The notes beneath the pieces were generated by a model, which was not told where the DNA came from, ran no database searches, and saw only the letters and a program-made list of their open reading frames with translations. A program made the position numbers and the translations under genes. A stretch of DNA of 64,000 bases from JAFGLZ01 sp964390905 (GTDB lineage: Bacteria > Planctomycetota > Phycisphaerae > UBA1845 > JAFGLZ01), in contig CAYMLO010000009.1 in the NCBI GenBank assembly GCA_964390905.1, forward strand, positions 35,942 through 99,941, read 5' to 3'. Position 1 is the first letter of the stretch. Each line of letters opens with the position of its first letter. Shown here piece after piece: positions 41,811-50,909 of this stretch.

Positions 41811-44189
41811 CTAGTCCTTTTCGCGGAAGGGGCGTCCCTGCCGGTACAGACCGAGCCGCTGCGTCAGTCGGGCCGCTCGTCCCGTGGCATCGTCTTTACC
41901 CAACAACGCAAGGGCGCGGCTGGCGGTCTCGACGGCCTTGTCGAACTGCCGGGTCTCCGCGTAGGCGGCTGCGAGGGAATCCAATAGGGCCGGTTCCTTC
42001 CAACCGGCGGCGCGGCAGATGCGCTCGCCCAGCGCGACGGCCTCGGCGCCACGTCTGAGGGAGTCCCGCGGACAGGTCGCCAGCAACCAGACCAGGTTGT
42101 TGGCCGTCGACAGGTCGTCGGGCTGACGTTGGACGCCCTCGCGGAGTATGGCGATCGCTTGGTCGTAGCGCTTCGTCTTGGACAGGACCATCGCCAAGCG
42201 ATTTCGCGTCACGCGCCGCCCCGGCGCGGCTCGTAGCACCTGCTGCCATTCCTGGATCGCCTCGTCGTCTCGACCCAGTCTCGCCAGGACGACGCCCAGG
42301 TGGTCGCGGGCGTCGAGGTAGTCGGGTCGGAGGCGCAGGGCCTTCTCGAACTGATCGACGGCTTCGTCGAGCCGACCACTATCGGCCAGGGCGTTGCCCA
42401 GGTTGTAAGCGATTTCGGGCCAGTCGTCCCGGCGTTGCTGCGCGCGGCGGTAGTGCTCGATTCCCTTGTCGAGTTGTCCGAGACTGGCGTAGGCCACGCC
42501 CAGATTGCACTCCGCCGTGGCCCACCCGGGCCGAGATTGCAGCGCTTGCTCGTAGTGGCGGATCGCCTCGTCCCAGCGTCCCTCTTCGGCCAGCAGGGCG
42601 CCCATGTCATTGTGCGCATCGGGGGACGTGGGGAGGATCCGCAGGGCTCGGCGTAACCGGGCCATCGCCTCGGCCTTGCGCCCGACCTTGCCCAACGCGA
42701 TCGCCACGTTGTACTCGTTGTTGTAGGCCAGGCCGGCGGGATCCTCGAACCCCGTGGCCCGGTTCACGGGCCCCAAGGCGATCGCGGTGACGGCGACCCC
42801 TGCTGCCGCGATCGCCCAGCGACGGTTTTCCCGCCATCGCAACGCCTGCATCACCGTCCACGCGGCCATCACGATGAGGACCGGGATCGCGGGAAGGCGA
42901 TACCGGGGGCTGTACTGGAAGAGGGCCACGATCAGCAATGGCAGGACAAGCAGCAGCCACTCGGGCCCGAATCGGCGCCACCGGCGGATCAGCGTTGCCA
43001 TGCCCACCAATCCGGGCCCCATCATCCAGGCCGTCGGCACGGGCGCCAGCCACAGGAGCCGTGCGAATCCCTGGTCGCGCTCCCACGTCGGCTGGTGGAC
43101 GTCGCAGTAGTATCGGCCGGATGCGAACCAGTAGATCCGTCGCAGGATGAGCGCCGCGGTACGGACGGGATCCTCTCGCCAGTAGGCCAGCGCCTGGTCT
43201 CGGAAGAACGCGTCCACGTCGCGCCAACGGACGGGGCGTCCCGTGGCCTGTTGGTAGACCCGGGCGGCGTCGGCGAACAGGTGCTCACGTCCGTGGCTGA
43301 CGCCCGGGATCGCTACGTACGTGCCCACCGCGCCGGGGCCGTTGCCCTGGCGTAGCGTGATCCCGGGGCAAGCCGTGATGGGGATGAACTCACCACATGC
43401 CCGCCAGTTGTGCCACGTCGCCGGTGAGATGAAAACGATCGCGACGACCAGGGCGACTAGCGTCTGACCAGTCGTCGTGCCGAATTGCGGCGCCCGTACT
43501 TCGCCGTTGCGGTGCCCCGTTTCCCCTCTGGCCGACCGCGCCCAGATGATGGCCCACAACGGCAAGATCGGTACGAGCAGCATCATCGGCGGGTTGGCCA
43601 GGCAGTTCAGGCCCAGCACTGCGCCGATGCCCACTGTTAGCGGCCAGCCGGGACGTCGTTGCCAGCGCGCCAGCAGAATCCACAGCCCGACGACCAGGAA
43701 GACCTGCAGCGTGCTGTTGAGCACCCGCGTCGTGTAGAAGGCTGGTTCGTCAATGATCAGCCACGCCACCGCGGCCGCCAAGCCCACCGCCGAGCCGAAC
43801 CGCTCTCGACCGATCCACCCGAGGGCGGCGGCCGTCAGGACGTCCATCGTTATCTGGAAGACGTAGACGATCGGCAGGCCCCCGCCGAGAGCCCGAAGCC
43901 CACCGAGCAGATACGGGTACAACGGTGCCGAGTGGAACGGCGTCTGTCCGGTCGATTGTCCCGCTGCGATCCGCCCAGCCCAGTCCCAATAGACGGCGCC
44001 GTCCGTGACCGGGGCATAGGCGAACGGATTGGATTGCAGGTACTCGACGAGGATCGCCACGCGCACCACCGCGCCTATCGCACAGATCGCGATCAGTCCC
44101 CGCCAGAAACGTCGGGCGTCGTTCGAGCGCTGCCCTTCGCGCCGCACCTTGGCTGCCTTGTGGCTTCGCGGTTTCGTCATCTTATGCAC
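41811..44189 (-). CDS. PMT_2/ArnT-like membrane glycosyltransferase with C-terminal TPRs
   Basis: 792 residues. The membrane part (residues about 28-480) starts with a helix and a loop with PVTDGAVYWDWAGRIAAGQ and PFHSAPLYPYLLGGLRALGG, resembling the D-x-x-Y...P-P-L-Y-P motif of PMT_2 and related GT-C enzymes. Eleven or so helices follow. About six TPRs occupy the C-terminus (AHNDMGALLAEEGRWDEAIR, ATAECNLGVAYASLGQLDKG, PEIAYNLGNALADSGRLDEA). It ends 33 bp before the TMTC-like gene on the same strand, so the two probably form an operon. Donor and acceptor are unknown. Confidence 0.82.
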   Translation of the reverse strand: MHKMTKPRSHKAAKVRREGQRSNDARRFWRGLIAICAIGAVVRVAILVEYLQSNPFAYAPVTDGAVYWDWAGRIAAGQSTGQTPFHSAPLYPYLLGGLRALGGGLPIVYVFQITMDVLTAAALGWIGRERFGSAVGLAAAVAWLIIDEPAFYTTRVLNSTLQVFLVVGLWILLARWQRRPGWPLTVGIGAVLGLNCLANPPMMLLVPILPLWAIIWARSARGETGHRNGEVRAPQFGTTTGQTLVALVVAIVFISPATWHNWRACGEFIPITACPGITLRQGNGPGAVGTYVAIPGVSHGREHLFADAARVYQQATGRPVRWRDVDAFFRDQALAYWREDPVRTAALILRRIYWFASGRYYCDVHQPTWERDQGFARLLWLAPVPTAWMMGPGLVGMATLIRRWRRFGPEWLLLVLPLLIVALFQYSPRYRLPAIPVLIVMAAWTVMQALRWRENRRWAIAAAGVAVTAIALGPVNRATGFEDPAGLAYNNEYNVAIALGKVGRKAEAMARLRRALRILPTSPDAHNDMGALLAEEGRWDEAIRHYEQALQSRPGWATAECNLGVAYASLGQLDKGIEHYRRAQQRRDDWPEIAYNLGNALADSGRLDEAVDQFEKALRLRPDYLDARDHLGVVLARLGRDDEAIQEWQQVLRAAPGRRVTRNRLAMVLSKTKRYDQAIAILREGVQRQPDDLSTANNLVWLLATCPRDSLRRGAEAVALGERICRAAGWKEPALLDSLAAAYAETRQFDKAVETASRALALLGKDDATGRAARLTQRLGLYRQGRPFREKD

Positions 44190-44351
44190 TTTAGTGGGTT
44201 TCGACCATCGGCGCTTTTACAATGGCGAACCCGTCGTCGAAGCAGGCAGTGTCTTCGACGGTCGTGGAGTTGTTAGGGGCTTGCGCCCTCTTGGCACCGA
44301 AGGGGATTCCCTCCGAGTCCACTTCGCTGAGGACATCTCCGTCGACTTGAT

Positions 44352-44876
44352 CTAGTCTTTCTTCGCCAGGTAATCGGCCAGCTTCTTGGCTGTCTCCTCT
44401 ACCATGTCGTCGATGCCTGTGTGTACGGGTGATTCGGTGATGCCTTCGACGTAGACCTTGCCAATCTCCGTTCCGCCTTCAGCGTCCACGAGCGTGGCAA
44501 GCAGATCGAGTCGCCCCGTACCCGACAGCAGGTCATACTCCCTGTAGAAGCGGACGACGATGTTGGCTGTGAGGGTCTTCGGGCCTCCTTTGAATCTCTT
44601 CTTGGTTCGCTCGGCGAACAACCTCGGCGCGGACTTGCGGATCTCGGCGATCACTTCGTCCGGACAGAGTCGACCGATATCGCTGCTTACCTTCCCGAGC
44701 TTCAGCGTGTTGTAGGCGGCGAGCTTGCTGGGGGTCAGGGCGCCGCTGATCGGCAGGACGTCGGCGTCGACGCCTTTCGCCACCCTGAAGCCCGTCTTGC
44801 CCGCGGTTTCGCAGCCGCAGGACAGCACGAAGGCCATCAGCAACCCCGCGAGCGCCAGGTCCCTCATGATCCTCAT
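44352..44876 (-). CDS. Predicted lipoprotein, DUF4410-like
   Basis: 174 residues from ATG at 44876 (an ATG at 44867 is an alternative). The signal LALAGLLMAFVLSCGC contains two cysteines; the lipobox is probably LSCGC. The mature part has a repeated layout seen in DUF4410-type lipoproteins: SPI-like start (KLAAYNTLKLGKVSSDIG), ANIVVRFYREYDLLSG, LDLLATLVDAEGGTEIGKVY and a Lys-rich amphipathic helix at the end. It probably faces the periplasm. There is no operon partner in view. Confidence 0.7.
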   Translation of the reverse strand: MRIMRDLALAGLLMAFVLSCGCETAGKTGFRVAKGVDADVLPISGALTPSKLAAYNTLKLGKVSSDIGRLCPDEVIAEIRKSAPRLFAERTKKRFKGGPKTLTANIVVRFYREYDLLSGTGRLDLLATLVDAEGGTEIGKVYVEGITESPVHTGIDDMVEETAKKLADYLAKKD

Positions 44877-44948
44877 CTTCAGACTGAGGTCACCCACGTG
44901 AGCATGGCCCACGACCGCGGCACGAATTCTCGAGTCCATTTCTGCCAT

Positions 44949-45280
44949 GAGTCCAGCTCCTTGTCGTGCAGGGCTGCCCGCTTACGGGGCCCTGGCAAGT
45001 ATCCTACCCCGTCAGCGAACCAGCTTACGGAAGCGGGTCCTCAGATCAAGGGAAAGGGGCTTTCAGTCTGCATCGTGCCGCTGCAGTCAACTGATCTGGG
45101 ACATCCGGGCTCAGGGGAGCTGGCATGAGGTCGTTCGTCCGCCAGCAGGATTCCGGTTTGCCATTTTCCGCTGCCGTTGGCATATTCCTGCATGGATCGA
45201 GAAGACCGGGCGATTGACCCCGATGCGGCGCGTGATGCGTCGGGGTTGGGCGCAATGCTCATCGGAGTGGGTACTCACAC
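44949..45280. other. Intergenic region between divergent lipoprotein and phosphoesterase genes
   Basis: About 330 bp. It holds the plus-strand promoter listed at 45158. I see no other gene: the short frames here lack ribosome-binding sites and homology. Confidence 0.4.
45158..45186 (+). promoter_or_regulatory. Predicted promoter of the phosphoesterase gene
   Basis: TTGCCA (45158-45163), 17 bp, CATATT (45181-45186). The leader would be about 90 nt. The -10 differs from TATATT at the first base. Confidence 0.38.
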
Positions 45281-46816
45281 ATGATGCCTGACACCAAACG
45301 CCAGCGAACGGAACCGTCATCACGAGGACGCTTGATCCCGGCAGCGGTCGGGCTGGTCGCCTTGCTGGCTGGGTGGCCTGCGCACTTGGTGTCGGCGGAG
45401 AAGTCGCGAGGGCGGCTGTACGAGCCGCTGGGCCGGAAAGAGTGGCCTCGGGTCGTCGAGCCCACGATCGGGCTGCCCGCCGTCCTGCGGCCTGGCGATT
45501 CGCTTGTCATTCGGATCGGGACCGACCAGCGACCTTGGCGACACCGCGTTCGCGTCAGCCTGGTGCGTTGGGACCTACGGGTAGAGGCGAAGGTGCGGCG
45601 CCTGCGGAAGGCGGGCCGTCCGGCGAACCTGTGGGTCGTTGAGGCGTCGGTCCCCAAGGGAGTCACCTGTCCCTTGTTGTACGACCTCCGTGTGGAGCTG
45701 GCGGGCCGGTCGCTCAGGCAGCCCAGTGCCGTTCACGTCGTCCCGCGTTTTGCCGATGACCTGACGTGCATCCAGATCACCGACACGGAGCTCAGCGACC
45801 GCGACCCAGCGCCCGCTCGCCGGTTGGCCCGGGCGATTCGGGAGATCAATCTGATCGCGCCGGACTTCGTCCTGGCGTCGGGCGACCTGACCTACGACGG
45901 ACAGGCCAAGCAGTTCGACACGCTCATCGAACTGCTTGGTCAGCTCGACGTGCCCGTTTTTACCCAGATAGGCAACGCGGATTACCACGGGGACGAGTCG
46001 ATCTACTTCGGGCGGATCAACGCCTATCGCGACTACGTTGTCGATCTGGGCGGGCTGCGGGTGATCGGCCTGGACAGCGGCACGAACTACAAGCAGAGCA
46101 AAGGCGCCTACAACCTGGCGCTGGACAACGAGGGCACGGGGCTGTCAGACGATCAGATTACCTGGTTCCAGGCGGCGTTGACGCGGGCGCCCCCCAGGTC
46201 GCTGCGGCTGGCGTTCATGCATTTCCCTGCCGTCAGTCAGTTCGGCAACCGCGGGTCCATCCATTTCAATCGGGAGCGGTTCAAGGCGCTGTGCGAGCGG
46301 CATCGCGTTGCCCTCGTGCTGTGCGGGCACACGCACGTCGACTCGGTCTTCGACCAGCGCGAGAAGATCTATCTGTCAGGGCGCCCCCCAAAGGCGCGCC
46401 CCTGCTACGTCCAGTCTGCGACGACCTCCTCGCGTACGCGCATGCCGATGCTGCCCTACTCGTATCGCCTGGTTCGGATCAAGGACCGGCGGGCGGTGTC
46501 GTTCACCTACGACGCGAACGGGGACGGCCAGCCCGACGCCATGCGAAGCGTGCCCGTCGGCAAGCTCGACGTCCGGTTCGACTCGCCCAACGACGGAGCG
46601 TCGCCGGACGTTACGGCCACGATCACGAACGAACTGAACGAGACGCTCGATCGGGCGAGGTTGGTGTTTCGCGTGCCGTCGAAGTCGGGCGCGACCTATC
46701 GGGTGGACGGGGGCACGTTGGCCTGCACGGTTCCGGATGGGAAGCATCATCGCGTGCTCGTCGCGGCGCGCGTCCCGGCCCGGTCAACACGCGTCGTCCG
46801 TCTGAAACAGCGGTAG
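45281..46816 (+). CDS. Secreted calcineurin-like phosphoesterase with altered metal motifs
   Basis: 511 residues (start 45281 or 45284). A signal sequence covers about residues 15-39 (LIPAAVGLVALLAGWPAH). The first 130 residues are beta-rich. The metallophosphoesterase domain then shows ITDTELSD where D-x-H is normal, SGDLTYDG (GDxxxxG intact), IGNADYHG where GNH(D/E) is normal, MHFPAVS, and CGHTHVDS (GHTH intact). The His of the first motif is Glu and the catalytic His of the third motif is Ala. A C-terminal beta domain (from about 420) with VTATITNELNETLDRARLVF may be Ig-like. It could be a weakly active or non-catalytic relative. Confidence 0.82.
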   Translation: MMPDTKRQRTEPSSRGRLIPAAVGLVALLAGWPAHLVSAEKSRGRLYEPLGRKEWPRVVEPTIGLPAVLRPGDSLVIRIGTDQRPWRHRVRVSLVRWDLRVEAKVRRLRKAGRPANLWVVEASVPKGVTCPLLYDLRVELAGRSLRQPSAVHVVPRFADDLTCIQITDTELSDRDPAPARRLARAIREINLIAPDFVLASGDLTYDGQAKQFDTLIELLGQLDVPVFTQIGNADYHGDESIYFGRINAYRDYVVDLGGLRVIGLDSGTNYKQSKGAYNLALDNEGTGLSDDQITWFQAALTRAPPRSLRLAFMHFPAVSQFGNRGSIHFNRERFKALCERHRVALVLCGHTHVDSVFDQREKIYLSGRPPKARPCYVQSATTSSRTRMPMLPYSYRLVRIKDRRAVSFTYDANGDGQPDAMRSVPVGKLDVRFDSPNDGASPDVTATITNELNETLDRARLVFRVPSKSGATYRVDGGTLACTVPDGKHHRVLVAARVPARSTRVVRLKQR

Positions 46817-46857
46817 ACGGCCTTGCGGTGGTGGGCATGCACACGCTGCAGCGGGTT

Positions 46858-47589
46858 TCAGCTTTCCGAGATGAGCGTGCCGAGGGGTTGCTGGCCGATG
46901 ACGACTTGGCGCATGTTTCCGGGCTTCTTCAAGTCGAACACGATGATGGGAACGCCGTTCTGCTGGCACAAGTCAACCGCGCTGACGTCCATGACCTTCA
47001 GACGCTTGTCGATAACCTCGTTGTAGCTCAGGCTGTCGTAGAGCGTCGCCTCCGGGTTTGTGACCGGATCGTCGGAGTATACGCCTTGTACCTTCGTGGC
47101 CTTCATCAGGACGTCGGTGCCGAGCTCGATGGCCCGCAGCGCGGCGCACGTATCGGTGGTGACGAATGGGTTCCCGGTCCCGCTGGCCAGGATGACGACG
47201 CGGCCTTTCTCCAGGTGCCGGATGGCGCGACGTCGGATGAACTTCTCGCAGACGCGGTCCACCTGGATGGCCGACTGCACACGCGTCTCGATGCCCATCG
47301 CCTCGAGCGTGTCCTGCAGCGCCAGCGCGTTGATGACGGTCGCCAGCATGCCCATGTAGTGGCCGGTGACCTCCTGCACCTTCGCCTGGGCCGAGATCGT
47401 GCTGCCTCGCAGGAAGTTCCCCCCGCCGACGACGACGGCTACCTGCGCGCCGAGCTTGGTGACGTCGGCGATTTCTTCGGCGATGCGGCGGATCTCCTGC
47501 GCGTCGAGGCCTTGTCCTCCCTCCCGGCAAAACCCCTCCCCGCTGACCTTGAGCATGACTCGCCGGTATTTCGCCTTGTCTTGGGACAT
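46858..47589 (-). CDS. pyrH: UMP kinase
   Basis: 243 residues, the usual length of bacterial UMP kinases, which phosphorylate UMP to UDP with ATP as homohexamers. Hallmarks are MLKVSGEGF, AVVVGGGNFLRGSTIS, the segment around ILASGTGNPFVTTDTCAALR (UMP-binding TGNPFFTTD), ATKVQGVYSDDPVTNPEA and GVPIIVFDLKKPGNMRQVV. Third gene of rpsB-tsf-pyrH on the minus strand; frr, its usual follower, is not downstream, where a convergent phosphoesterase gene ends instead. Confidence 0.96.
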   Translation of the reverse strand: MSQDKAKYRRVMLKVSGEGFCREGGQGLDAQEIRRIAEEIADVTKLGAQVAVVVGGGNFLRGSTISAQAKVQEVTGHYMGMLATVINALALQDTLEAMGIETRVQSAIQVDRVCEKFIRRRAIRHLEKGRVVILASGTGNPFVTTDTCAALRAIELGTDVLMKATKVQGVYSDDPVTNPEATLYDSLSYNEVIDKRLKVMDVSAVDLCQQNGVPIIVFDLKKPGNMRQVVIGQQPLGTLISES

Positions 47590-47623
47590 GGGACCTCCTC
47601 GGCGCCGGCAAGCGCGACGGGCC

Positions 47624-48469
47624 CTACTCGACGCCCACCTGCATGATGAGCATTCCGGTCACGGCGTCAACGCCGGCGGCCTTGAGGACCTTGGCGACCG
47701 ACGTCTTGGCCTCCTTGACGTGCTCCTGCTCCATCAGGGCCTTTTGCTTGTAGAAGGCCGCCACCTTCCCGTCGACGATCTTGTCGATGATCTTATCCGG
47801 CTTCCCTTCGCTTCGGGCGACCTCAGCGGCCAGCCTGCGGACCTTCTCGATTTCCTCGGCCGGCACGTCCTCGCGCGAGATGCCCAACGGCTTGGCGAAG
47901 GCGATGTGCATGCAGAGGTCTTTGCTGACCTGAGGATCGTCCGGCGATTTGTCCATCGCGACCAGCACGCCGATGCTGCCGTCGAAGTGGACGTAGCTGG
48001 CGAGGTTCTCACCCGTCAGCCGCCGACAACGGGCGAGCTTCATGTTCTCTTTGATGCGGGCGTAGGTCGCTTCCATCAGTTCGTTGACGGTCTTGCCGGG
48101 CTCGGCGACGGACTCGGCGGAGAGAATGGCCTCGGGGGCGGGCGCGTCCTCGCTGCTTGCCGCCACCTGCTGGGCGATCTTGTTGCTCAGCTCGGCGAAC
48201 ATCTCGTTCTTGGCGACGGGCGGGGTCTCGCAGCGGACCTCAACCATCGCACCGCCCTTGCCGTCCTGGTTGACAAACACGCCGATCCGTCCCTCGGCCG
48301 TCTCGCGGTGGGCCTTGGTCTCGAGCTTGCCCTTGCTCCTCTTCTGCAGCAGTTCGATGGCCGCTTCCTCGTCCCCACCCGCCTCGGTCAGGGCGGATTT
48401 GCATTCCATCATGGGCAAACCGGTCTTCTCTCGAAGGGCCCGAACTTGTGCAGCGGTGATACCGGCCAT
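47624..48469 (-). CDS. tsf: Translation elongation factor Ts
   Basis: 281 residues from ATG at 48469 (AAGGAG ten or so bases upstream); the frame upstream to 48562 is not used. EF-Ts exchanges GDP for GTP on EF-Tu. The N-terminal UBA-like part AQVRALREKTGLPMMECKSA with EAAIELLQKRSKGK is diagnostic. The core includes GRIGVFVNQDGKGGAMVEV, and KPLGISREDVPAEEIEKVR is the later conserved part. It follows rpsB by 117 bp and precedes pyrH by 34 bp. One or two core segments (SYVHFDGSIGVLVAMD) confirm both halves of the core are present. Confidence 0.96.
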   Translation of the reverse strand: MAGITAAQVRALREKTGLPMMECKSALTEAGGDEEAAIELLQKRSKGKLETKAHRETAEGRIGVFVNQDGKGGAMVEVRCETPPVAKNEMFAELSNKIAQQVAASSEDAPAPEAILSAESVAEPGKTVNELMEATYARIKENMKLARCRRLTGENLASYVHFDGSIGVLVAMDKSPDDPQVSKDLCMHIAFAKPLGISREDVPAEEIEKVRRLAAEVARSEGKPDKIIDKIVDGKVAAFYKQKALMEQEHVKEAKTSVAKVLKAAGVDAVTGMLIMQVGVE

Positions 48470-48586
48470 GGCCGTCGCTCTCCTTCTTTGGTTAGGCTCC
48501 ACAGCCCGGCGCATCCGGCACGCCCCGGGCTGACAGGTGACTACCCGCTTGGGTGTTCGCAAGAAGCCCGACCCGCTCGATTCGGA

Positions 48587-49591
48587 TCAAGGGCTAGTCG
48601 GTCCGGGTTCGGAGTCCGCCTGAGGTGGCTGGACGGGACCGGCATCGCCGCCGCCCTCGGGCGAGACCGGCTCGGACACCGGGGCCTGCTCGGGTTCGGC
48701 CGCCGCTGCGGTCTTCTCTGCAGGTACACTCGCGTCTGCGTCGGCAGCCGGGGGGCTGACATCTGCTGTCTGGGTCGATTCGGGTTCCGACGTCTCGGCA
48801 GCTGCGGCGCGCTGCGAAGGCGGGATCCGCTCCGCCCGGGCCGTCGCGCGTGCGGAGCGACGCCGTGCCGGCCGCTTCGGCTCTTCTTCCGCCTGGCTCT
48901 GCTCGACGCGCCCCGCCTTGCCCTCCAAGACCGCGTCGGCCAGTTGTGAGAGAATGACTTCGATGGCCCGCATCGCGTCATCGTTGCCGGGAATGGGCAG
49001 GTCGGCCAGGTCGGGGTCGCCGTCCGTGTCGAGAAGGGCGAGCGTCGGGATGCCCAGCTTCTTGGCCTCTTTCACGCCGATGTGCTCGCGGCGAACGTCC
49101 ACGACCACCACCGCCCCGGGCAGGCGGTGCATGTTCCGAATCCCCTCGAGGTTCCGCTGGATCTTGCGGCGTTCGCGCTTGAGCGAAGACTCCATCTTCT
49201 TGGAGTAGCCGCTCATCGCACCGCTGGCGTCGAGGGCCTCCAGCTCCTCCAGCCGGGCCAGACGGGAACGGATCGTACGGAAGTTCGTCAACGTGCCCCC
49301 CAACCAGCGTTCGGTGACGAAGGGCATCTCACAGCGAGTCGCTTGTGTCTTGACGATCTCACGGGCCTGGCGTTTCGTGCCGACGAACAGGACTTCCTTG
49401 TCCTCCCCCACGATTTGGGCAAGGAACTTCCTTGCCCGCAGCAGGCCCTTCAACGTTTCCTTGATGTCAATGATGTGGATGAGACCACGCTTGCCGAGGA
49501 TGTAGGGCTCCATCTTCGGATTCCACCGGCTGACTCGGTGGCCGAAATGGACGCCGGCGTCAATCAGCTCGCGTACCAACGGCTTCGACAA
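48587..49591 (-). CDS. rpsB: 30S ribosomal protein S2 with long C-terminal extension
   Basis: 334 residues; most bacterial S2 proteins have about 230-260. It starts with TTG at 49591 after GGAGGTG. The core is standard: VRELIDAGVHFGHRVSRWNP, KMEPYILGKRGLIHIIDI, VLFVGTKRQAREIVK, ERWLGGTLTNFRTIRSRL, LPGAVVVVDVRREHIGVKEA and LALLDTDGDPDLADLPIPGN. After about residue 225 a low-complexity Ala/Glu/Pro/Arg tail of about 105 residues follows. It is first in the rpsB-tsf-pyrH block and has a good promoter just upstream. Confidence 0.96.
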   Translation of the reverse strand: MSKPLVRELIDAGVHFGHRVSRWNPKMEPYILGKRGLIHIIDIKETLKGLLRARKFLAQIVGEDKEVLFVGTKRQAREIVKTQATRCEMPFVTERWLGGTLTNFRTIRSRLARLEELEALDASGAMSGYSKKMESSLKRERRKIQRNLEGIRNMHRLPGAVVVVDVRREHIGVKEAKKLGIPTLALLDTDGDPDLADLPIPGNDDAMRAIEVILSQLADAVLEGKAGRVEQSQAEEEPKRPARRRSARATARAERIPPSQRAAAAETSEPESTQTADVSPPAADADASVPAEKTAAAAEPEQAPVSEPVSPEGGGDAGPVQPPQADSEPGPTSP

Positions 49592-49633
49592 AACTCACCT
49601 CCAGGTGAAACGGAGAACCAGAGCGAAGTTCCC

Positions 49634-49662
49634 TACCGTAAAGCACTACAGAGACTGGGTCA
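49634..49662 (-). promoter_or_regulatory. Predicted promoter of rpsB-tsf-pyrH
   Basis: On the minus strand TTGACC (49662-49657), 17 bp, TACGGT (49639-49634). Transcription would begin near 49627, leaving a leader of about 36 nt to the TTG start. Confidence 0.55.
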
Positions 49663-49871
49663 AGGGCAAATCCCCCAAAAAACGCTCGGGCAGGCCCCGG
49701 CTCGCAGACCCCCACCCCCTGTCCCCCACGCGCCCCGGGCCGCTCAGTGGCCCGAGCGGCACGGCCCGCCACCGGGCTGGCATCGGGTGGCCGCCGATTA
49801 TCGGGCCTTCGGGCATCCCGGACGGTATAATCGACGCCTCGAACGACGGGGAGAGGCGGAGCGCAGCGTCG

Positions 49872-50909
49872 ATGCGGGGTATCCGTCGGTGGGTGACAGG
49901 TCGGGTCTCGGGGGCGGCGGTGGAGTGCGCACCGTGGCTGGCCGCGGGCATGATCGATGGCATCGAGACGGCCCTCGCGTGGGCGGGTCCCAGACTGCCG
50001 GTGCTCAGCAGGATCGTGGCCGACAACATGCGGGCCGTCGGGCTGTACACCCCGGACGCGCATCGAGAGTACTTTCGTCGGATGGCCACGCACGTGGCGG
50101 GATGGATGCACTTCTTCCGCCTCGCCCGGGCCCCGTTGCCAGGTCCGTGGCGGGGTCTATCGGCGGACCTGGCGCGGATTGCCGCCGATCGCGTTTTGCT
50201 GGACCCCTCTGTTGGTGTTTTGCGGGAGGCCGCCTCCGGGCGCAGGGGGGTGATCGTGATGGGCATGCACGTCGGCGATCCGCCGATGTGTTTCGCGCGG
50301 ATGAGCCAGGAGATCCCCCTGACGGTCCTGGCGCGCCATTCTAAGGACCCGCATCGACAGCGGATCAAGGAGCGGTGGTGGCGTGCCAGCGGGATGGGAT
50401 ACGTCGCCCTGCCCTCCCACGCCCGGCAACGGGGTAGCCGGTTGGCGAAAATGGCCGAGGTGCTGCAGGAGGGCCGCGTCATGGTGATCACGCCGGATCT
50501 GGCCCGGAAGCGCGAGGAGGGCAGGGCAGTCCGCTTCTTCGGTCGCGAGATCCATCTGCCGAGCGGCGCGGCCGTGCTGTCGGTGATGACCGGGGCGCCG
50601 CTGCTGCTTGCCAGTGTCGTTCCGGCGGGGCGTGCGTTCCGTCTGACGATCCGCGGACCGTTCGCCGGGACCGTGAAGCCTGGGGCGCCGGGATGGGAGG
50701 AGGCGGCCATCGCAGAACGGTTGCAGTGGTTCGCTGACGGCCTCGAGGCATTTCTGCGGGCGCACGCACCGTTGTGGTTCCTGTGGGTGGACAAGCGATG
50801 GACGCGCGTGTTCCAGGGGGACCCGCGCTATGTGCGCGCACTGGACGGAGCCGAGCAGGGGGGCGTGGAAACGGGGCCCCCACACGGAGGATCACAACGT
50901 CGATGCTAG
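49872..50909 (+). CDS. LpxL/HtrB-type acyltransferase (LPLAT family)
   Basis: 345 residues from ATG at 49872 (GGAG ten bases upstream); the frame from 49605 would overlap the rpsB promoter. A family-typical helical head (RWVTGRVSGAAVECAPWLAA) leads to VIVMGMHVGDPPMCFARMS, where H133 is the probable catalytic His, and later LQEGRVMVITPDLARKREEG, FFGREIHLPSGAAVLSVMTG and APLWFLWVDKRW. Such enzymes add secondary acyl chains to lipid A or acylate other lipids. Its last bases overlap the CPBP gene by 7 bp, so they are co-translated. The lipid A role fits the kdsC/lptC genes in this window but is not proved. Confidence 0.85.
   Translation: MRGIRRWVTGRVSGAAVECAPWLAAGMIDGIETALAWAGPRLPVLSRIVADNMRAVGLYTPDAHREYFRRMATHVAGWMHFFRLARAPLPGPWRGLSADLARIAADRVLLDPSVGVLREAASGRRGVIVMGMHVGDPPMCFARMSQEIPLTVLARHSKDPHRQRIKERWWRASGMGYVALPSHARQRGSRLAKMAEVLQEGRVMVITPDLARKREEGRAVRFFGREIHLPSGAAVLSVMTGAPLLLASVVPAGRAFRLTIRGPFAGTVKPGAPGWEEAAIAERLQWFADGLEAFLRAHAPLWFLWVDKRWTRVFQGDPRYVRALDGAEQGGVETGPPHGGSQRRC

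Noticed and set aside
49605..49871. Longer N-terminus for the acyltransferase (ATG at 49605)
   Set aside because: It would run through the predicted rpsB promoter, is basic/Pro-rich without family match, and lacks a ribosome-binding site; the ATG at 49872 has GGAG.
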